Positions 43,154-53,205 of a stretch of 64,000 nucleotides of DNA are shown in pieces. The stretch lies in assembly GCA_041592335.1 (NCBI GenBank), contig JBFHQE010000013.1:1-64000 (forward strand). The letters are read 5' to 3'. The notes beneath the pieces were generated by a model. The model ran no database searches. It was not told the DNA's origin and saw nothing but the letters and a program-made list of their open reading frames with translations. The stretch is from JBFHQE01 sp041592335. Lineage in GTDB: Bacteria; Pseudomonadota; Gammaproteobacteria; Thiohalobacterales; Thiohalobacteraceae. The position numbers were made by a program, and so were the translations under genes. Numbering within the stretch: the first letter of the stretch is position 1; each line of letters starts with the position of its first letter.

Positions 43154-43966
43154 CTAGAAGGATTGTCCGCCTGGGTTGTTGGACTGCTGCGCCTGTTGCG
43201 GCATGGGGAATTCGATTGGCTGTTGCTGCTGCATGGGTGCTTCCAGTTTCGGCAGTCCCCGGAATACGGCGTTGATGCCTGAATTCCAGGATTCGCGTAG
43301 CGCAATCAGGTAAGCATCCTTTTCGTCAAAGCTGCAACGGCAGTTGATTTGCAGGGTATCTTTCTGCATCAGGGCCAGCTCGAAGGGCGGGCCAACGGTA
43401 ATGTTGGAACGGGTCGTGGCATCCAGCGACACCAGTGCCAGTTGCGCGCCTTCCTGCAGGGAAATGCCGGGATGGGCAATACGATCCAGCGCCGGCTTAC
43501 CATACTTGCTTTCACCAATCTGCAGGTACGGCGTTTGCGGCGATGAAGTAATGTAGTTCCCTTGCGGATAAATCAACATCAGGCCATGCGGTTGCCCCGT
43601 GATCTGGCCGCCGATAATCAGCGTGGTTTCGCCGCTCACACCGGACTGGTTGAAGGCGTGGCTGTGTTCCTGTTGCACCGCCTGGCTGACCTTGCCGACA
43701 TACTCCGCCGCTTCGAACAGGTAATTAACGGTCGTGAGTGAGGGCCGGCCGGCGGGGGGGTAATCGATATCCCGCTGGATGTGATTAATGACTTCCTGGG
43801 TGGTAGCCAGGTTGCCAGCGGAAAGGATAACGAACAGGCGGTCTTCCGCGGGTTTGAAGACATGCATTTTGCTGTAGGTGGTGACGTAATCCACACCCGC
43901 ATTGGTGCGTGAATCAGACGCAAACACCAGACCGTTTTCAAGGCAAAGCCCCAGGCAGTAAGTCAT
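43154..43966 (-). CDS. Anbu-type proteasome-like peptidase
   Basis: A 270-residue protein of the 20S-proteasome/HslV superfamily, group Anbu (ancestral beta subunit). The mature-type N terminus begins MTYCLGLCLENGLVFASDSRTNAGVDY; in this group the usual N-terminal nucleophile follows the initiator Met, here Thr 2. Catalytic-type residues DSR and a Lys at 34 (YSKMHVFKP) are present. The C-terminal extension is Gln/Pro rich. Established: Anbu is almost always encoded with alpha-E, circularly permuted ATP-grasp and transglutaminase proteins, as here. Substrate unknown. Confidence 0.92.
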   Translation of the reverse strand: MTYCLGLCLENGLVFASDSRTNAGVDYVTTYSKMHVFKPAEDRLFVILSAGNLATTQEVINHIQRDIDYPPAGRPSLTTVNYLFEAAEYVGKVSQAVQQEHSHAFNQSGVSGETTLIIGGQITGQPHGLMLIYPQGNYITSSPQTPYLQIGESKYGKPALDRIAHPGISLQEGAQLALVSLDATTRSNITVGPPFELALMQKDTLQINCRCSFDEKDAYLIALRESWNSGINAVFRGLPKLEAPMQQQQPIEFPMPQQAQQSNNPGGQSF

Positions 43967-44090
43967 AATTTCGATCAGCCCTGTGATATTTCGTTGCGCT
44001 AGTATCTTGCAAATTACAGCGGCTTAAAAGTGAAAATACATTAACTTTTCCCGGTCGCCGCGAGATGGTCGGGTTTTTCCAGCTTAATCA

Positions 44091-45023
44091 TTAGCTTGGC
44101 AGAAAATACTGTTTTTGCAACGAACTGTGGAAGCCAATAATGCCAAGCTGAATGGCGTCGATAAAGCGGTGCAGTTTTTCCTGATCCAGCTTTTCGAAAT
44201 TCTGCCGGGAAATACGATTCTGCAATTGTTCCAGAGTGTTCAGCGGTTGTTCGTTATTGGCAAGCTGGCTGACGCTTTGGCCTACCAGGAACAGACAGTG
44301 CAGCACGGAACGTGGCAGCTGCTGATCCTGAAACAGAAACTCCAGCACTGGCGTTTTGCTTACCCGTACCTGCACTTCGCGGCGGTAATTGTAATAGGAC
44401 GACAGGGATTTCAGGATACTGATCCACTCGACGCTCTCGATAGTACGCGATTCATAGGCGTCATCCGCTTCCAGCATATCCACCGAGCGCACGTCGATAA
44501 TGCGCGTGGTCATATCGGCGCGCTCCAGGTTGCGGCCGATGCGCGTGAAGTGCCAGGCTTCGTCACGGTACATATTTGCCGACAGCAGGCCATTGATGAG
44601 TTCAGAGCCGGATATGATGCCTTCCAGAAAGTCGTCACGCCCACGCTGGGTAATACCGGACTGGGCATTCTCCTTGGCGAACAGGAATAGTTCATTCAGT
44701 TTTTCCCATCCACTGCGCGGAACAATTTCTCGAATGGTGCGGTAATTTTCCCGCGCCGATTTCAGGCAGCTAACAATGGAGTTGGGGTTGTTCAGATCGC
44801 CGATCAGACAGCGCACCACATTGCGTTCATTGGCCGCCTTGAATTGTTTATTGAATTGTGTTTCCAGGCCTAGGATCTGAATCAGCGGTTGCCAGCCCGG
44901 TGACACGCCTTTTGGTGAATCCAGCAGCAAATGGTAATTCACCCTGACCAGGCGCGCAGTGTTTTCGGCGCGTTCGATATAACGGCTCGCCCAGTAAGTT
45001 GCTTCTGCAACACGTGATAGCAT
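44091..45023 (-). CDS. Alpha-E (DUF403) domain protein
   Basis: A 310-residue all-helical protein, MLSRVAEATYWASRYIERAENTARLV, which is the alpha-E family signature. Conserved SARENYRTIREIVPRSGWEKLNEL and HFTRIGRNLERADMTTRIIDVR are present. The biochemical role is unproven; it accompanies the ATP-grasp ligase gene, which ends 2 bp upstream of its start. Cytoplasmic. Confidence 0.93.
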   Translation of the reverse strand: MLSRVAEATYWASRYIERAENTARLVRVNYHLLLDSPKGVSPGWQPLIQILGLETQFNKQFKAANERNVVRCLIGDLNNPNSIVSCLKSARENYRTIREIVPRSGWEKLNELFLFAKENAQSGITQRGRDDFLEGIISGSELINGLLSANMYRDEAWHFTRIGRNLERADMTTRIIDVRSVDMLEADDAYESRTIESVEWISILKSLSSYYNYRREVQVRVSKTPVLEFLFQDQQLPRSVLHCLFLVGQSVSQLANNEQPLNTLEQLQNRISRQNFEKLDQEKLHRFIDAIQLGIIGFHSSLQKQYFLPS

Positions 45024-45025
45024 GA

Positions 45026-46480
45026 CTAGTTCCCCTTGTCCTGCACGATCCAGGTGTCCTTGGATCCGCCGCCCTGCGATGAGTTCACCACCAGTGACCC
45101 TTTACGCAATGCCACGCGGGTCAACCCGCCCGTGGTGACACTGACCTGTTTGCCGCTCAGGATAAAAGGACGCAGGTCCACGTGTCGCGGTTCCAGCTTG
45201 GTGCCAACCACCGTGGGAACGGTGGAGATGCCGAGCGTCGGCTGGGCAATATAATTACGCGGATTACGCTTGATGAGTTTGACGAAGGTATCGCGTTCTT
45301 CCTTGCTGGCGCGTGGGCCGATCAACATGCCGTATCCGCCGGATTCGTTGGCGGGCTTGATGACCAGCTTGTCGATATTGGCGATGACATACTTGCGTTC
45401 GTCTTCATACATGCAACGGTAGGTCGGGACATTCGGAATACCGGGTTCTTCATCGAGGTAGTAGCGGATGATGTCCGGCACGAATGCATAAACGACCTTG
45501 TCGTCGGCGACGCCGGAACCCGGTGCATTCGCCAGGCCGACATTGCCTTTTTTCCAGGCGCGCATCAGCCCCGGCACGCCGAGCGTGGAATCCTTGCGGA
45601 AGGCTTCCGGGTCAATAAATTCATCGTCAATGCGGCGGTATATGGCATCTACTCGCTGCGGTCCTTTGACCGTGCGCATATAGACGCAATCGTCCTTGTC
45701 AACAAACAGGTCACGCCCCTCAACCAGTTCCGCGCCCATCTGGTGAGCGAGATAGGCGTGTTCGAAATAGGCCGAGTTGAAAATGCCCGGGGTTAACACC
45801 ACTACTTCCGGACGTTTTTTACGGCTCGGCGAAATGGAAGCCAGCATGTCGTGAAGCAGGGTCGGATAATCATCGACCGGTAAGGGTGAATAGCTTTCGA
45901 ACAGTTCGGGGAACACGCGCTTGGTGACCTGGCGGTTTTCCAGCATGTAGGAAACGCCGGACGGCACGCGCAGGTTGTCTTCGAGTACATACATCACGCC
46001 GTCGGTATCGCGCACCAGGTCCGAACCGCAGATATGCGCCCAGACGCCGCGCACCGGTTTGATGCCGATGCATTGCTTGCGAAAGTTCTTGGACTCGGCC
46101 AGCACTTCCTTGGGGAAGACCTTGTCCTTGATGATCTTCTGTTCGTTGTAAAGATCGTTGATAAACATGTTCAAGGCCTGAACGCGCTGTTTCAGTCCCT
46201 GTTCGATCTTCTCCCATTCCGACAGCGGAATGATGCGTGGACAGATATCGAATGGCCAGTTGCGGTCGATATTGCCTTCCTCTTCGGAATAAACCGTGAA
46301 GGTGATACCCATTTCCTTGATGGCAATATCGGCGGAAGCCTGGCGGGCGGCCAGCTCCTCGTCGTCCATTTTCCGGAACTGGTTGACCAGTTTTTTGCAG
46401 TAACCGCGGGCCCGATTTTTTCCGGCGAGGGTTTCATCGAAAAAAGGCCCGGGATCGTAGTCGGAAAGATCGATACTCAT
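45026..46480 (-). CDS. Circularly permuted ATP-grasp protein (DUF404/DUF407)
   Basis: 484 residues. Family landmarks are FDICPRIIPLSEWEKIEQGLKQR, LEDNLRVPSGVSYMLENR, VVVLTPGIFNSAYFEHAYLA and VIKPANESGGYGMLIGP (nucleotide-binding strand), then YIAQPTLGISTVPT. Predicted to form amide bonds, perhaps building a peptide or peptide tag, using ATP. The 4-bp overlap with the upstream transglutaminase-DUF2126 gene shows translational coupling. Confidence 0.93.
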   Translation of the reverse strand: MSIDLSDYDPGPFFDETLAGKNRARGYCKKLVNQFRKMDDEELAARQASADIAIKEMGITFTVYSEEEGNIDRNWPFDICPRIIPLSEWEKIEQGLKQRVQALNMFINDLYNEQKIIKDKVFPKEVLAESKNFRKQCIGIKPVRGVWAHICGSDLVRDTDGVMYVLEDNLRVPSGVSYMLENRQVTKRVFPELFESYSPLPVDDYPTLLHDMLASISPSRKKRPEVVVLTPGIFNSAYFEHAYLAHQMGAELVEGRDLFVDKDDCVYMRTVKGPQRVDAIYRRIDDEFIDPEAFRKDSTLGVPGLMRAWKKGNVGLANAPGSGVADDKVVYAFVPDIIRYYLDEEPGIPNVPTYRCMYEDERKYVIANIDKLVIKPANESGGYGMLIGPRASKEERDTFVKLIKRNPRNYIAQPTLGISTVPTVVGTKLEPRHVDLRPFILSGKQVSVTTGGLTRVALRKGSLVVNSSQGGGSKDTWIVQDKGN

Positions 46481-49400
46481 AACGGCGTGTCCTTACTCTG
46501 TCGCAGGTCGAGCGTGAACGGATGGTCGGGATTGGGGTGTTTCAGTTTTATACGCAGTTTGCCCGGCGAGTGACCACTTTGGGTAAAGCGTGACAGTCGG
46601 CGCGATTCCGCCTCGTAGGCATTGACCGGGAAGGTTTCGTAATTGCGTCCACCGGGATGCGCCACATAGTAGCTGCAGCCGCCCAGCGAGCGCTTCGACC
46701 AGCGGTCGATGACATCGAAGATCAGGGGCGAGTCGATTGGCAGTGTAGGGTGCAGGCCGGAAACCGGGTTCCAGGCCTTGTAACGCACGCCCACGACAAA
46801 TTCACCGCGCTCACCGGTGTTGCGCAGCGGCAACGCCTGGCCATTGCAGGCGATGATATGACGGCCATCGGTCATGCCGCGCACTTTAACCTGCAGACGC
46901 TCAACCGAGGAATCCACAAACCGCGAGGTGCCCTGTGCCGTAATTTCCTCGCCCAGCACATGCCAGGGTTCGATGGCAAAGCGCAGTTCGACCTCGAGGT
47001 CATCGATATTGATACGGCCATAATGCGGGAAACGGAATTCGGTGAAAGGCGCAAACCAGTCGTCTTCGATGGGATAACCCCAGCGCTGCAAGTCCTTCAC
47101 GACATCCTTCAGGTCGCGTTCGACATAGTGCGGCAGCATGAAACGGTCATGCAGTTCCGTGCCCCAGCGCACGGGTGCTTCTTCGTAAGGTTGTTGCCAG
47201 AAGCGCGATACCAGCGTGCGTAACAACAGGTTCTGCACCACTGACATGCGCGCATGCGGCGGCATTTCAAAGCCACGGAATTCCACCAGGCCCAGTCGAC
47301 CGGTGGCCGTATGCGGGGCATAGAGTTTATCGATACAGAATTCGGAGCGATGGGTATTGCCGGTCATGTCGACCAGCAGGTTGCGCATGACGCGATCCAC
47401 CAGCCAGGGTGACTGGCTTTCACCTTTGGGCAGGTTCTTAAGTGCGATCTCCAGCTCGTACAAACTGTCATCGCGTGCTTCATCGACGCGCGGCGCCTGC
47501 GAGGTCGGGCCGACAAACATGCCGGAGAACAGGTAACTCAACGAGGGGTGATTCTGCCAGTAACGGATCAGGCTGCCGAGCAGTTCCGGCTTGCGCAGCA
47601 AGGGGCTGTCCGCCGCGGTTGGACCGCCCAGCGTGACATGGTTGCCGCCGCCGGTGCCGGTATGGCGCCCGTCGAGCATGAATTTTTCCGTGCCGAGGCG
47701 CGACTGGTGAGCTTCTTCGTACAGGCTCTCGGTGTTGCTGACCAGTTCATCCCAGCTTTGCGTCGGATGGATATTGACTTCAATGACACCGGGATCGGGT
47801 GTGACAGAGAAACGCTTCAGACGGTCATCCTGCGGTGCTTCATAACCTTCCAGCACAATCGGCTGGTTGAGTTCGGTGGCCGTGGTCTGGATGTGACCGA
47901 TCAGCTCCAGCCAGTGCCCCAACTGGGACATGGGTGGCAGAAAGATATGCAGGTTGCCGTTGCGCGGTTCGACACACAATGCCGTGCGCACGTAGAAACC
48001 GGATTCATAACTGCCGTCATCGGCAAAGCCCTGTTGCACCCGGTTATCGTTTAACGACTCCGTTGGCCGGGTCTGGGAATAGCGGTCACTGACCGAGCCC
48101 GGCAAATGATCCTTGTCGGCAAAGGGATCAGAGACGTAGGTTTGTTGCCGGTGTTTGTCTTCTTCCCATAACAGGCTGTCCAGCGGCAGGCGGAAACCCA
48201 TGGGAGAGTCGCCCGGCAGCAGGAACATGTGTTCACGGCTGAATTCCCAGAGCGAACTGACCCAGCGTTTATTCACCGGCTCCCAGGCAATCGGCAGGGC
48301 ATAACCGACCCTGTAATCGAGGCCCTGCTCAAAGACCCGCCGCAGGCGATCGCGCTCCATCTTGTTGCCGAGCTTGTTGTCCAGCACGGTGACGTTTTTC
48401 GGTAGCGTGCCTTCCTTCCATAAATAGTAAAGCACGTCCTCGAATCCGGGGATGACATGCTTGTCGGAAATGCCAATGTGTTGCGCCAGCCGACGGGCAA
48501 AGGCCTGAGCCTGTTGTTCGTTGCTGTTGCCTGGTCGGGTCGGGTCGGCGATGAGATCCGGTTTTTCCCAGACCGGCACTTCATCCTTGCGCCAGTAACA
48601 GGACAGTGCCCAGCGCGGCAGCGGCTCGCCCGGATACCATTTGCCCTGGCCATGATGCAGCAGGCCGCCTTGCGCAAAGCGCTCCCAGAGACGCCGTAGC
48701 AGTACCTCGGCGCGTTCGCGCTTGTGCGGACCGAGTGCGGCGGTGTTCCATTCCGCGCCATCCATGTTGTCGATGGAGACGAACGTCGGTTCGCCACCCA
48801 TGGTGAGGCGTACGTCGTTATCGATCAGTTCCTGTTCCACGGCATGGCCAAGAGCGGTGATGGCCTGCCATTGTTCGTCGCTGTAGGGTTTGGTGACGCG
48901 CGGGTCTTCATGGATGCGCACCACGTTGTTCTCGAACTCGAACTCAACTTCGCACTTGTCGACCGCGCCCGTGACTGGGGCAGCGCTGACCGGATCGGGT
49001 GTGCAGGCGAGCGGGATGTGTCCTTCGCCGGCAAACAGGCCGGAGGTTGGGTCCAGTCCAATCCAGCCCGCGCCCGGGATATAAACCTCGGCCCAGGCGT
49101 GCAGGTCGGTGAAGTCGGCTTCCGGTCCAGAGGGGCCATCGAGCGATTTAACGTCCGGTGTGAGCTGGACCAGATAGCCCGATACGAAACGCGCGGCCAG
49201 GCCCAGGTGACGCAGGATCTGCACCAGCAGCCAGCCGGTATCGCGGCAGGAACCCTTGCGTTTTTCCAGCGTTTCCTCGCAGGTCTGGATGCCGGGCTCC
49301 ATGCGTACGACATAGCCGATGTCTTTTTGTAGCCGGGCATTGAGATCGACCAGAAAATAGACAATATGATCGGTGCGGACATCCTGAATGTCGCCAATCC

Positions 49401-49788
49401 ATTCATTTAGCAACGCCCCGTCTTCATTCACTTCGAAATAAGGCGCCAGTTCTTTCTTCAGTTGCGCGTCATATTCGAAAGGGAACTGGTCGGCGTCTTC
49501 TTCGACGAAAAAGTCGAAAGGATTGATGGTGACCATGTCGACCACCAGGTCGACCTCGATGGACATGGTGCGGGTTTTTTCCGGGAAAACGTAGCGCCCG
49601 ATAAAGTTGCCGAACGGGTCCTGCTGCCAGTTCAGAAAATGGTTTTCCGGCGTTACCTTGATGGAATACTGGTGCAGCGGGGTGCGCGTGTGGGGTGCCG
49701 GGCGCAGGCGCACCAGGTGCGGGGCAAGGGAAACAAGACGGTCAAATTTATAAGTGGTTTTGTGGTGTATTCCGACGCGAATACTCAT
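46477..49788 (-). CDS. Transglutaminase-like / DUF2126 fusion protein
   Basis: 1103 residues. The N-terminal third is a bacterial transglutaminase (N-terminal beta region from residue 1, core about 160-270). Its catalytic triad residues are visible: Cys in RKGSCRDTGWLLVQILRHLG, His in DLHAWAEVYIPGAG and Asp in WIGLDPTSGLF. The remaining 800 or so residues are DUF2126 (TMGGEPTFVSIDNMDGAEWN, GRHTGTGGGNHVTLGGPT, LVEFRGFEMPPHARMS), proposed from family analyses to be a glutamine-synthetase-like amidoligase. It heads the four-gene leftward Anbu operon. No signal peptide, so cytoplasmic. Confidence 0.93.
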   Translation of the reverse strand: MSIRVGIHHKTTYKFDRLVSLAPHLVRLRPAPHTRTPLHQYSIKVTPENHFLNWQQDPFGNFIGRYVFPEKTRTMSIEVDLVVDMVTINPFDFFVEEDADQFPFEYDAQLKKELAPYFEVNEDGALLNEWIGDIQDVRTDHIVYFLVDLNARLQKDIGYVVRMEPGIQTCEETLEKRKGSCRDTGWLLVQILRHLGLAARFVSGYLVQLTPDVKSLDGPSGPEADFTDLHAWAEVYIPGAGWIGLDPTSGLFAGEGHIPLACTPDPVSAAPVTGAVDKCEVEFEFENNVVRIHEDPRVTKPYSDEQWQAITALGHAVEQELIDNDVRLTMGGEPTFVSIDNMDGAEWNTAALGPHKRERAEVLLRRLWERFAQGGLLHHGQGKWYPGEPLPRWALSCYWRKDEVPVWEKPDLIADPTRPGNSNEQQAQAFARRLAQHIGISDKHVIPGFEDVLYYLWKEGTLPKNVTVLDNKLGNKMERDRLRRVFEQGLDYRVGYALPIAWEPVNKRWVSSLWEFSREHMFLLPGDSPMGFRLPLDSLLWEEDKHRQQTYVSDPFADKDHLPGSVSDRYSQTRPTESLNDNRVQQGFADDGSYESGFYVRTALCVEPRNGNLHIFLPPMSQLGHWLELIGHIQTTATELNQPIVLEGYEAPQDDRLKRFSVTPDPGVIEVNIHPTQSWDELVSNTESLYEEAHQSRLGTEKFMLDGRHTGTGGGNHVTLGGPTAADSPLLRKPELLGSLIRYWQNHPSLSYLFSGMFVGPTSQAPRVDEARDDSLYELEIALKNLPKGESQSPWLVDRVMRNLLVDMTGNTHRSEFCIDKLYAPHTATGRLGLVEFRGFEMPPHARMSVVQNLLLRTLVSRFWQQPYEEAPVRWGTELHDRFMLPHYVERDLKDVVKDLQRWGYPIEDDWFAPFTEFRFPHYGRINIDDLEVELRFAIEPWHVLGEEITAQGTSRFVDSSVERLQVKVRGMTDGRHIIACNGQALPLRNTGERGEFVVGVRYKAWNPVSGLHPTLPIDSPLIFDVIDRWSKRSLGGCSYYVAHPGGRNYETFPVNAYEAESRRLSRFTQSGHSPGKLRIKLKHPNPDHPFTLDLRQSKDTPL

Positions 49789-49941
49789 AAAGCGACCTTA
49801 TCTGGAAAGTGTTTGGTCATTCGGTTGAAAACCTATCATATCCCGTGCCAGCTGCCCATGATGTAAATCCGTAACAACCCTGATATTTGTGCATTAACTC
49901 AGGGCGATTCACGCAAAACAGGGTTTATTTTGGTGCGTGAA

Positions 49942-50631
49942 TCAGCGCAACTCCTGAACAGTCACTTTTTCCATGTTCTTGACCAGGTACTCCAGCGTGA
50001 CTGGCGTGCTGTTACCGAACAGGCCAGCCGGAAAAGAAATCTTCATGCTGCGAACGCGTTCCCACCATTTTGGCGAACTATCAACCCGGAGCGAAAATGT
50101 TGCCTGCGCTCCCGGCGCCAACGATAGCGAAGACGGCGTGATGTCGATCACCTTGTAACTGTTACCGTCGCTGTCACTGACCTGGATGCGGGAGAAATCG
50201 CTTTCGGAAACGGTGATCGGCTGGGTGCTATTCAGCGATGTGGCCGCATCGATCTGGAATACCGACTGACTGCCGGTTTTAATGCGTTGTCCCAGGGTCT
50301 TGGGATAAGACTCGATGCTGGCGTCGCGGATCGACAGCTGGGTCTGGATCGGCATCATCATGGGCTGCGCAACAGCGGGTGGCGCGGTCACGGGCGCGGC
50401 GACGGGTGCCGGAGCGCTTTCGGTGTATTCCCAGGTATTGTCGGGCCTGATGCGAATACGGCGCCCGTCCGGCGTGGTGACAATGCGGTCATCGGATTTA
50501 TAGCTCCAGCTTCCATCCGGGTTCAGCGTGATCTCGCGACCTTCCGGCGTGACGATGTCACTGGCCAGTAACTGTGGCGTGGAACAGAGGGCGAGGGTGG
50601 CGAGCGTGACCGAAAGGATTCTGGAAGTCAT
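49942..50631 (-). CDS. Exported protein with GR-I-DG-W repeats, unknown function
   Basis: 229 residues with a Sec signal (MTSRILSVTLATLALCSTPQLLA). Two short tandem beta repeats follow, VTPEGREITLNPDGSWSYK and VTTPDGRRIRIRPDNTWEYT, similar to the N-terminal pattern of DUF3157-like proteins. An Ala/Pro linker leads to a C-terminal beta domain (about 100-229: FSRIQVSDSDGNSYKVIDIT, GAQATFSLRVDSSPKWWERV). The function is not known. The ATG at 50631 faces the divergent mnmC gene. Confidence 0.72.
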   Translation of the reverse strand: MTSRILSVTLATLALCSTPQLLASDIVTPEGREITLNPDGSWSYKSDDRIVTTPDGRRIRIRPDNTWEYTESAPAPVAAPVTAPPAVAQPMMMPIQTQLSIRDASIESYPKTLGQRIKTGSQSVFQIDAATSLNSTQPITVSESDFSRIQVSDSDGNSYKVIDITPSSLSLAPGAQATFSLRVDSSPKWWERVRSMKISFPAGLFGNSTPVTLEYLVKNMEKVTVQELR

Positions 50632-50741
50632 GGGATGTACCTGTTGTGATGGTTCATGTTCCGTTTACTATACCAATCCTGAACATCGTATCCAGTGCCT
50701 TTTGCTTGTGTCGACAGCAATCAGTCACTATCGTGCCGAGC

Positions 50742-52733
50742 ATGGAAAATTTCATGCGACCGGCCGACATCGACTGGCGGCAGGGGAGTCCCTTCAGCCA
50801 GGAATTTCAGGACGTCTATTTCTCCAGCGATGACGGCTGCGAGGAAAGCGCTTATGTGTTCCTCGCCTGTAATGATTTGCCCGCGCGCTGGCAAGCAACG
50901 TCTCCCGACCGGAGGGTGTTCACGATTGCCGAAACCGGCTTTGGCACCGGGCTCAACTTTTATCTGACGCTCCATCACTGGCTGACTACCCCGGAGCGCG
51001 CGTTTCATCATCTTCATTACGTTGCCAGCGAGAAACATCCCTTTCGCCGCCAGAATTTCATCGAGATAGCCGAGGCGTTATTCGCTCGCTGGCCGAGGTT
51101 GCGGCCAGCGGAACTTGATTTGTTCACCCAATATCCGGACCTGTGCGGCGGATTTCATCAACTGCGTTTCCCGGTGGCGAATGTAACACTCACCCTGATG
51201 TTCGGTGATAACACCGAGATGTATTCGCAGTTGCTATTACCCAGGGAACAGCCGGTTGATGCCTGGTACCTCGATGGCTTTGCGCCCAGGCAGAATCCGG
51301 ACATGTGGTCGGACATTTTCTTTTCTCACATGGCCCGGTTAAGTCGACCGGGCACCACGTTCAGTACCTTCACGGCCGCGAGTGCGGTGCGCAGGAGTCT
51401 GGAGCAAGCCGGTTACAGGGTTGGCAAAGTCGCCGGATACGGCCGCAAGCGGGAGATGCTGAGCGGTTTTCTGGAACAACAGCCGAAGTCGCCCGGCACA
51501 CCGCCCTGGTTCACTTTGCCTGCCGCGCAGGCGGAAGGTCATGACGTGGTTGTTATCGGTGCCGGGCTGGCGGGGTCTGCTGTCGCCCGTCAATTAGCTG
51601 CACAGGGTCGCCGGGTAACGGTACTGGAACGCCATGCGCAACCGGCGCGGGAAGCATCGGGCAATCTTGCCGGCGTGATTTATCCACCGATCAGTCAACA
51701 GGCCAGTGCCGAGTATCAATACTACGCGCAGGCATACCGGCAGGCAGTTCGGCGGTTTTCTTCCCTGGAGGTTGGCTGGCAATCCAGCGGTGTGTTGCAG
51801 CTGGCGCAGAATACCCGGCAGCAATCCCGCTATCAGGCGTTTGCGGCTAGCTGTCATGATCCGGGCGTGGTTCGTTGGGTTAAGAACCGAGAAGCACGCG
51901 AACTCGCGGGTGTGGCGCTCGCGGGGGAAGGGTTGTTTTTTCCGCAGGGAGGCGCGATCAATCCCCCCGCACTTTGCAAACAGTATCTTTCTCATCCAGC
52001 CATTCGGTGTCTGTTTGAATCGGAGGTTATTGCTTTGCAGCAAAACGATGTCGGTTGGCAGTTAACCGTGCGGGATGGATCAACCGGGCAACAGCGAACG
52101 CTAAGCTCGCGCCAGCTGGTGATTGCCACGGCAAAGGATGTTCATGCCCTGTTGCCGGATTATTTTGAAGATGTCCGGTTTAATCGAGGCCAGGTGAGTT
52201 ATCTGCCTGGGTCAACGACGTTGTCAGTACTGAAATGCGTGGTCTGTCATGCGGGTTATGTCACGCCCGCCATCGATGGTGTAAACGTGGTAGGGGCGAC
52301 GGTGGATGAGACTGCGCTGGCTGATCCACGGATTGAAGATCATCAAGCCAATGTTGAACAACTCAATAACGTGCTCGCGGCTGAAGCGCAGTTGTCCGTT
52401 AACCCGGAGGGGCTGACCGGCAATGTGGCTTTTCGAACTGTCACAACCGATCACCTGCCGCTGGTTGGGCCGGTCCCGGATCGTGAGTTCTATCGGGCGC
52501 AGTATCAGGATTTGCGACATGGCCGACCGGTGGAAGGTTATGCACCGGCACGTTACCTGCCGGGTTTATATATCAGTGTGGCGCATGGCGCGCGTGGCAT
52601 CAGTTCCAGTTTGCTGGCAGCGGAGATGATTGGTGCAATGATGGCAGGTGAGGCGTTGCCGGTCACGCGGCAGGTCTATGAGGCCGTGCATCCGGCAAGG
52701 TTTATGGTGAGGGCGTTACGGAAAAGGGTGTGA
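50742..52733 (+). CDS. mnmC: Bifunctional tRNA mnm5s2U modification enzyme MnmC
   Basis: About 663 residues. The N-terminal domain is a SAM-dependent methyltransferase (FTIAETGFGTGLNFYLTLHH; DAWYLDGFAPRQNPDMW). The C-terminal domain is a FAD oxidoreductase (VVVIGAGLAGSAVARQLAAQ) that removes the carboxymethyl group from cmnm5s2U34 before methylation. The frame is open upstream to 50646. The conserved N terminus (ADIDWRQGSPFSQEFQDVYF) places the start at 50742 or 50754. A stand-alone tRNA modification gene, flanked by unrelated genes. Confidence 0.94.
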   Translation: MENFMRPADIDWRQGSPFSQEFQDVYFSSDDGCEESAYVFLACNDLPARWQATSPDRRVFTIAETGFGTGLNFYLTLHHWLTTPERAFHHLHYVASEKHPFRRQNFIEIAEALFARWPRLRPAELDLFTQYPDLCGGFHQLRFPVANVTLTLMFGDNTEMYSQLLLPREQPVDAWYLDGFAPRQNPDMWSDIFFSHMARLSRPGTTFSTFTAASAVRRSLEQAGYRVGKVAGYGRKREMLSGFLEQQPKSPGTPPWFTLPAAQAEGHDVVVIGAGLAGSAVARQLAAQGRRVTVLERHAQPAREASGNLAGVIYPPISQQASAEYQYYAQAYRQAVRRFSSLEVGWQSSGVLQLAQNTRQQSRYQAFAASCHDPGVVRWVKNREARELAGVALAGEGLFFPQGGAINPPALCKQYLSHPAIRCLFESEVIALQQNDVGWQLTVRDGSTGQQRTLSSRQLVIATAKDVHALLPDYFEDVRFNRGQVSYLPGSTTLSVLKCVVCHAGYVTPAIDGVNVVGATVDETALADPRIEDHQANVEQLNNVLAAEAQLSVNPEGLTGNVAFRTVTTDHLPLVGPVPDREFYRAQYQDLRHGRPVEGYAPARYLPGLYISVAHGARGISSSLLAAEMIGAMMAGEALPVTRQVYEAVHPARFMVRALRKRV

Positions 52734-52853
52734 TAGGGTCTATCCGGATGATTAACATTTTCGTCACCCCGGTGCTCCCTAGAACCCTGCGTGATCATCA
52801 GGGATACACCAACTCGCGGTGCTCGTTCGAATAAGGCCGGGGTCTACCACTCC

Positions 52854-52882
52854 CGTCACCCCGGCGTAGGCCGGGGTCCAGG
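52854..52882 (+). repeat. Short dispersed repeat, module B variant
   Basis: CGTCACCCCGGCGTAGGCC then GGGGTCCAGG, a relative of module B at 18330. A broken relative starts at 52762 (CGTCACCCCGGTG) and closes with AAGGCCGGGGTCTACC about 70 bases later. These account for part of the 52734-53086 gap; the rest shows nothing I can identify. Confidence 0.7.
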
Positions 52883-53086
52883 GGTGTTGGTCGGGGTGGC
52901 CACTAAACAGAAATCTAAAGCGGACCTAACGGAATTCCGCAGCCAGTTCTCAAAACGGCACAAACCGGTCATTAAGCCTCCGCATGATTTCCGCTCTAAT
53001 AAAGCTCATCAGTGCACTACAGACGCGCAAATATTCATTATTTCGGCCAAATTCCATATATTTCCGTAAAGCCTTCCGACAAAGTA

Positions 53087-53114
53087 TTGACGTGTCATCA
53101 TTATTTCGTACTAT
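53087..53114 (+). promoter_or_regulatory. Candidate promoter for the PEP-CTERM gene
   Basis: TTGACG (53087-53092), a 16-base spacer and TACTAT (53109-53114). Transcription from here would give a leader of about 150 nt with two hairpins (53144-53160 and 53187-53205). No sigma54 site typical of exosortase-regulated genes was seen. Confidence 0.4.
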
Positions 53115-53143
53115 CCCATTTAATTAAGAAGAAGCCTCACCGG

Positions 53144-53205
53144 ATTTCATGGGATGAAATAGTTGTTGGTGATAAAGGACGAAGCGGCCCACGGAGGATG
53201 TGGGC
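53144..53205 (+). other. Two hairpins in the PEP-CTERM gene leader
   Basis: ATTTCAT-GGG-ATGAAAT (53144-53160, perfect 7-bp stem) and GCCCAC-GGAGGAT-GTGGGC (53187-53205, perfect 6-bp stem with an unusual GGAGGAT loop resembling a ribosome-binding site). Possibly a regulatory RNA; I cannot match it to a known riboswitch class. Confidence 0.45.
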
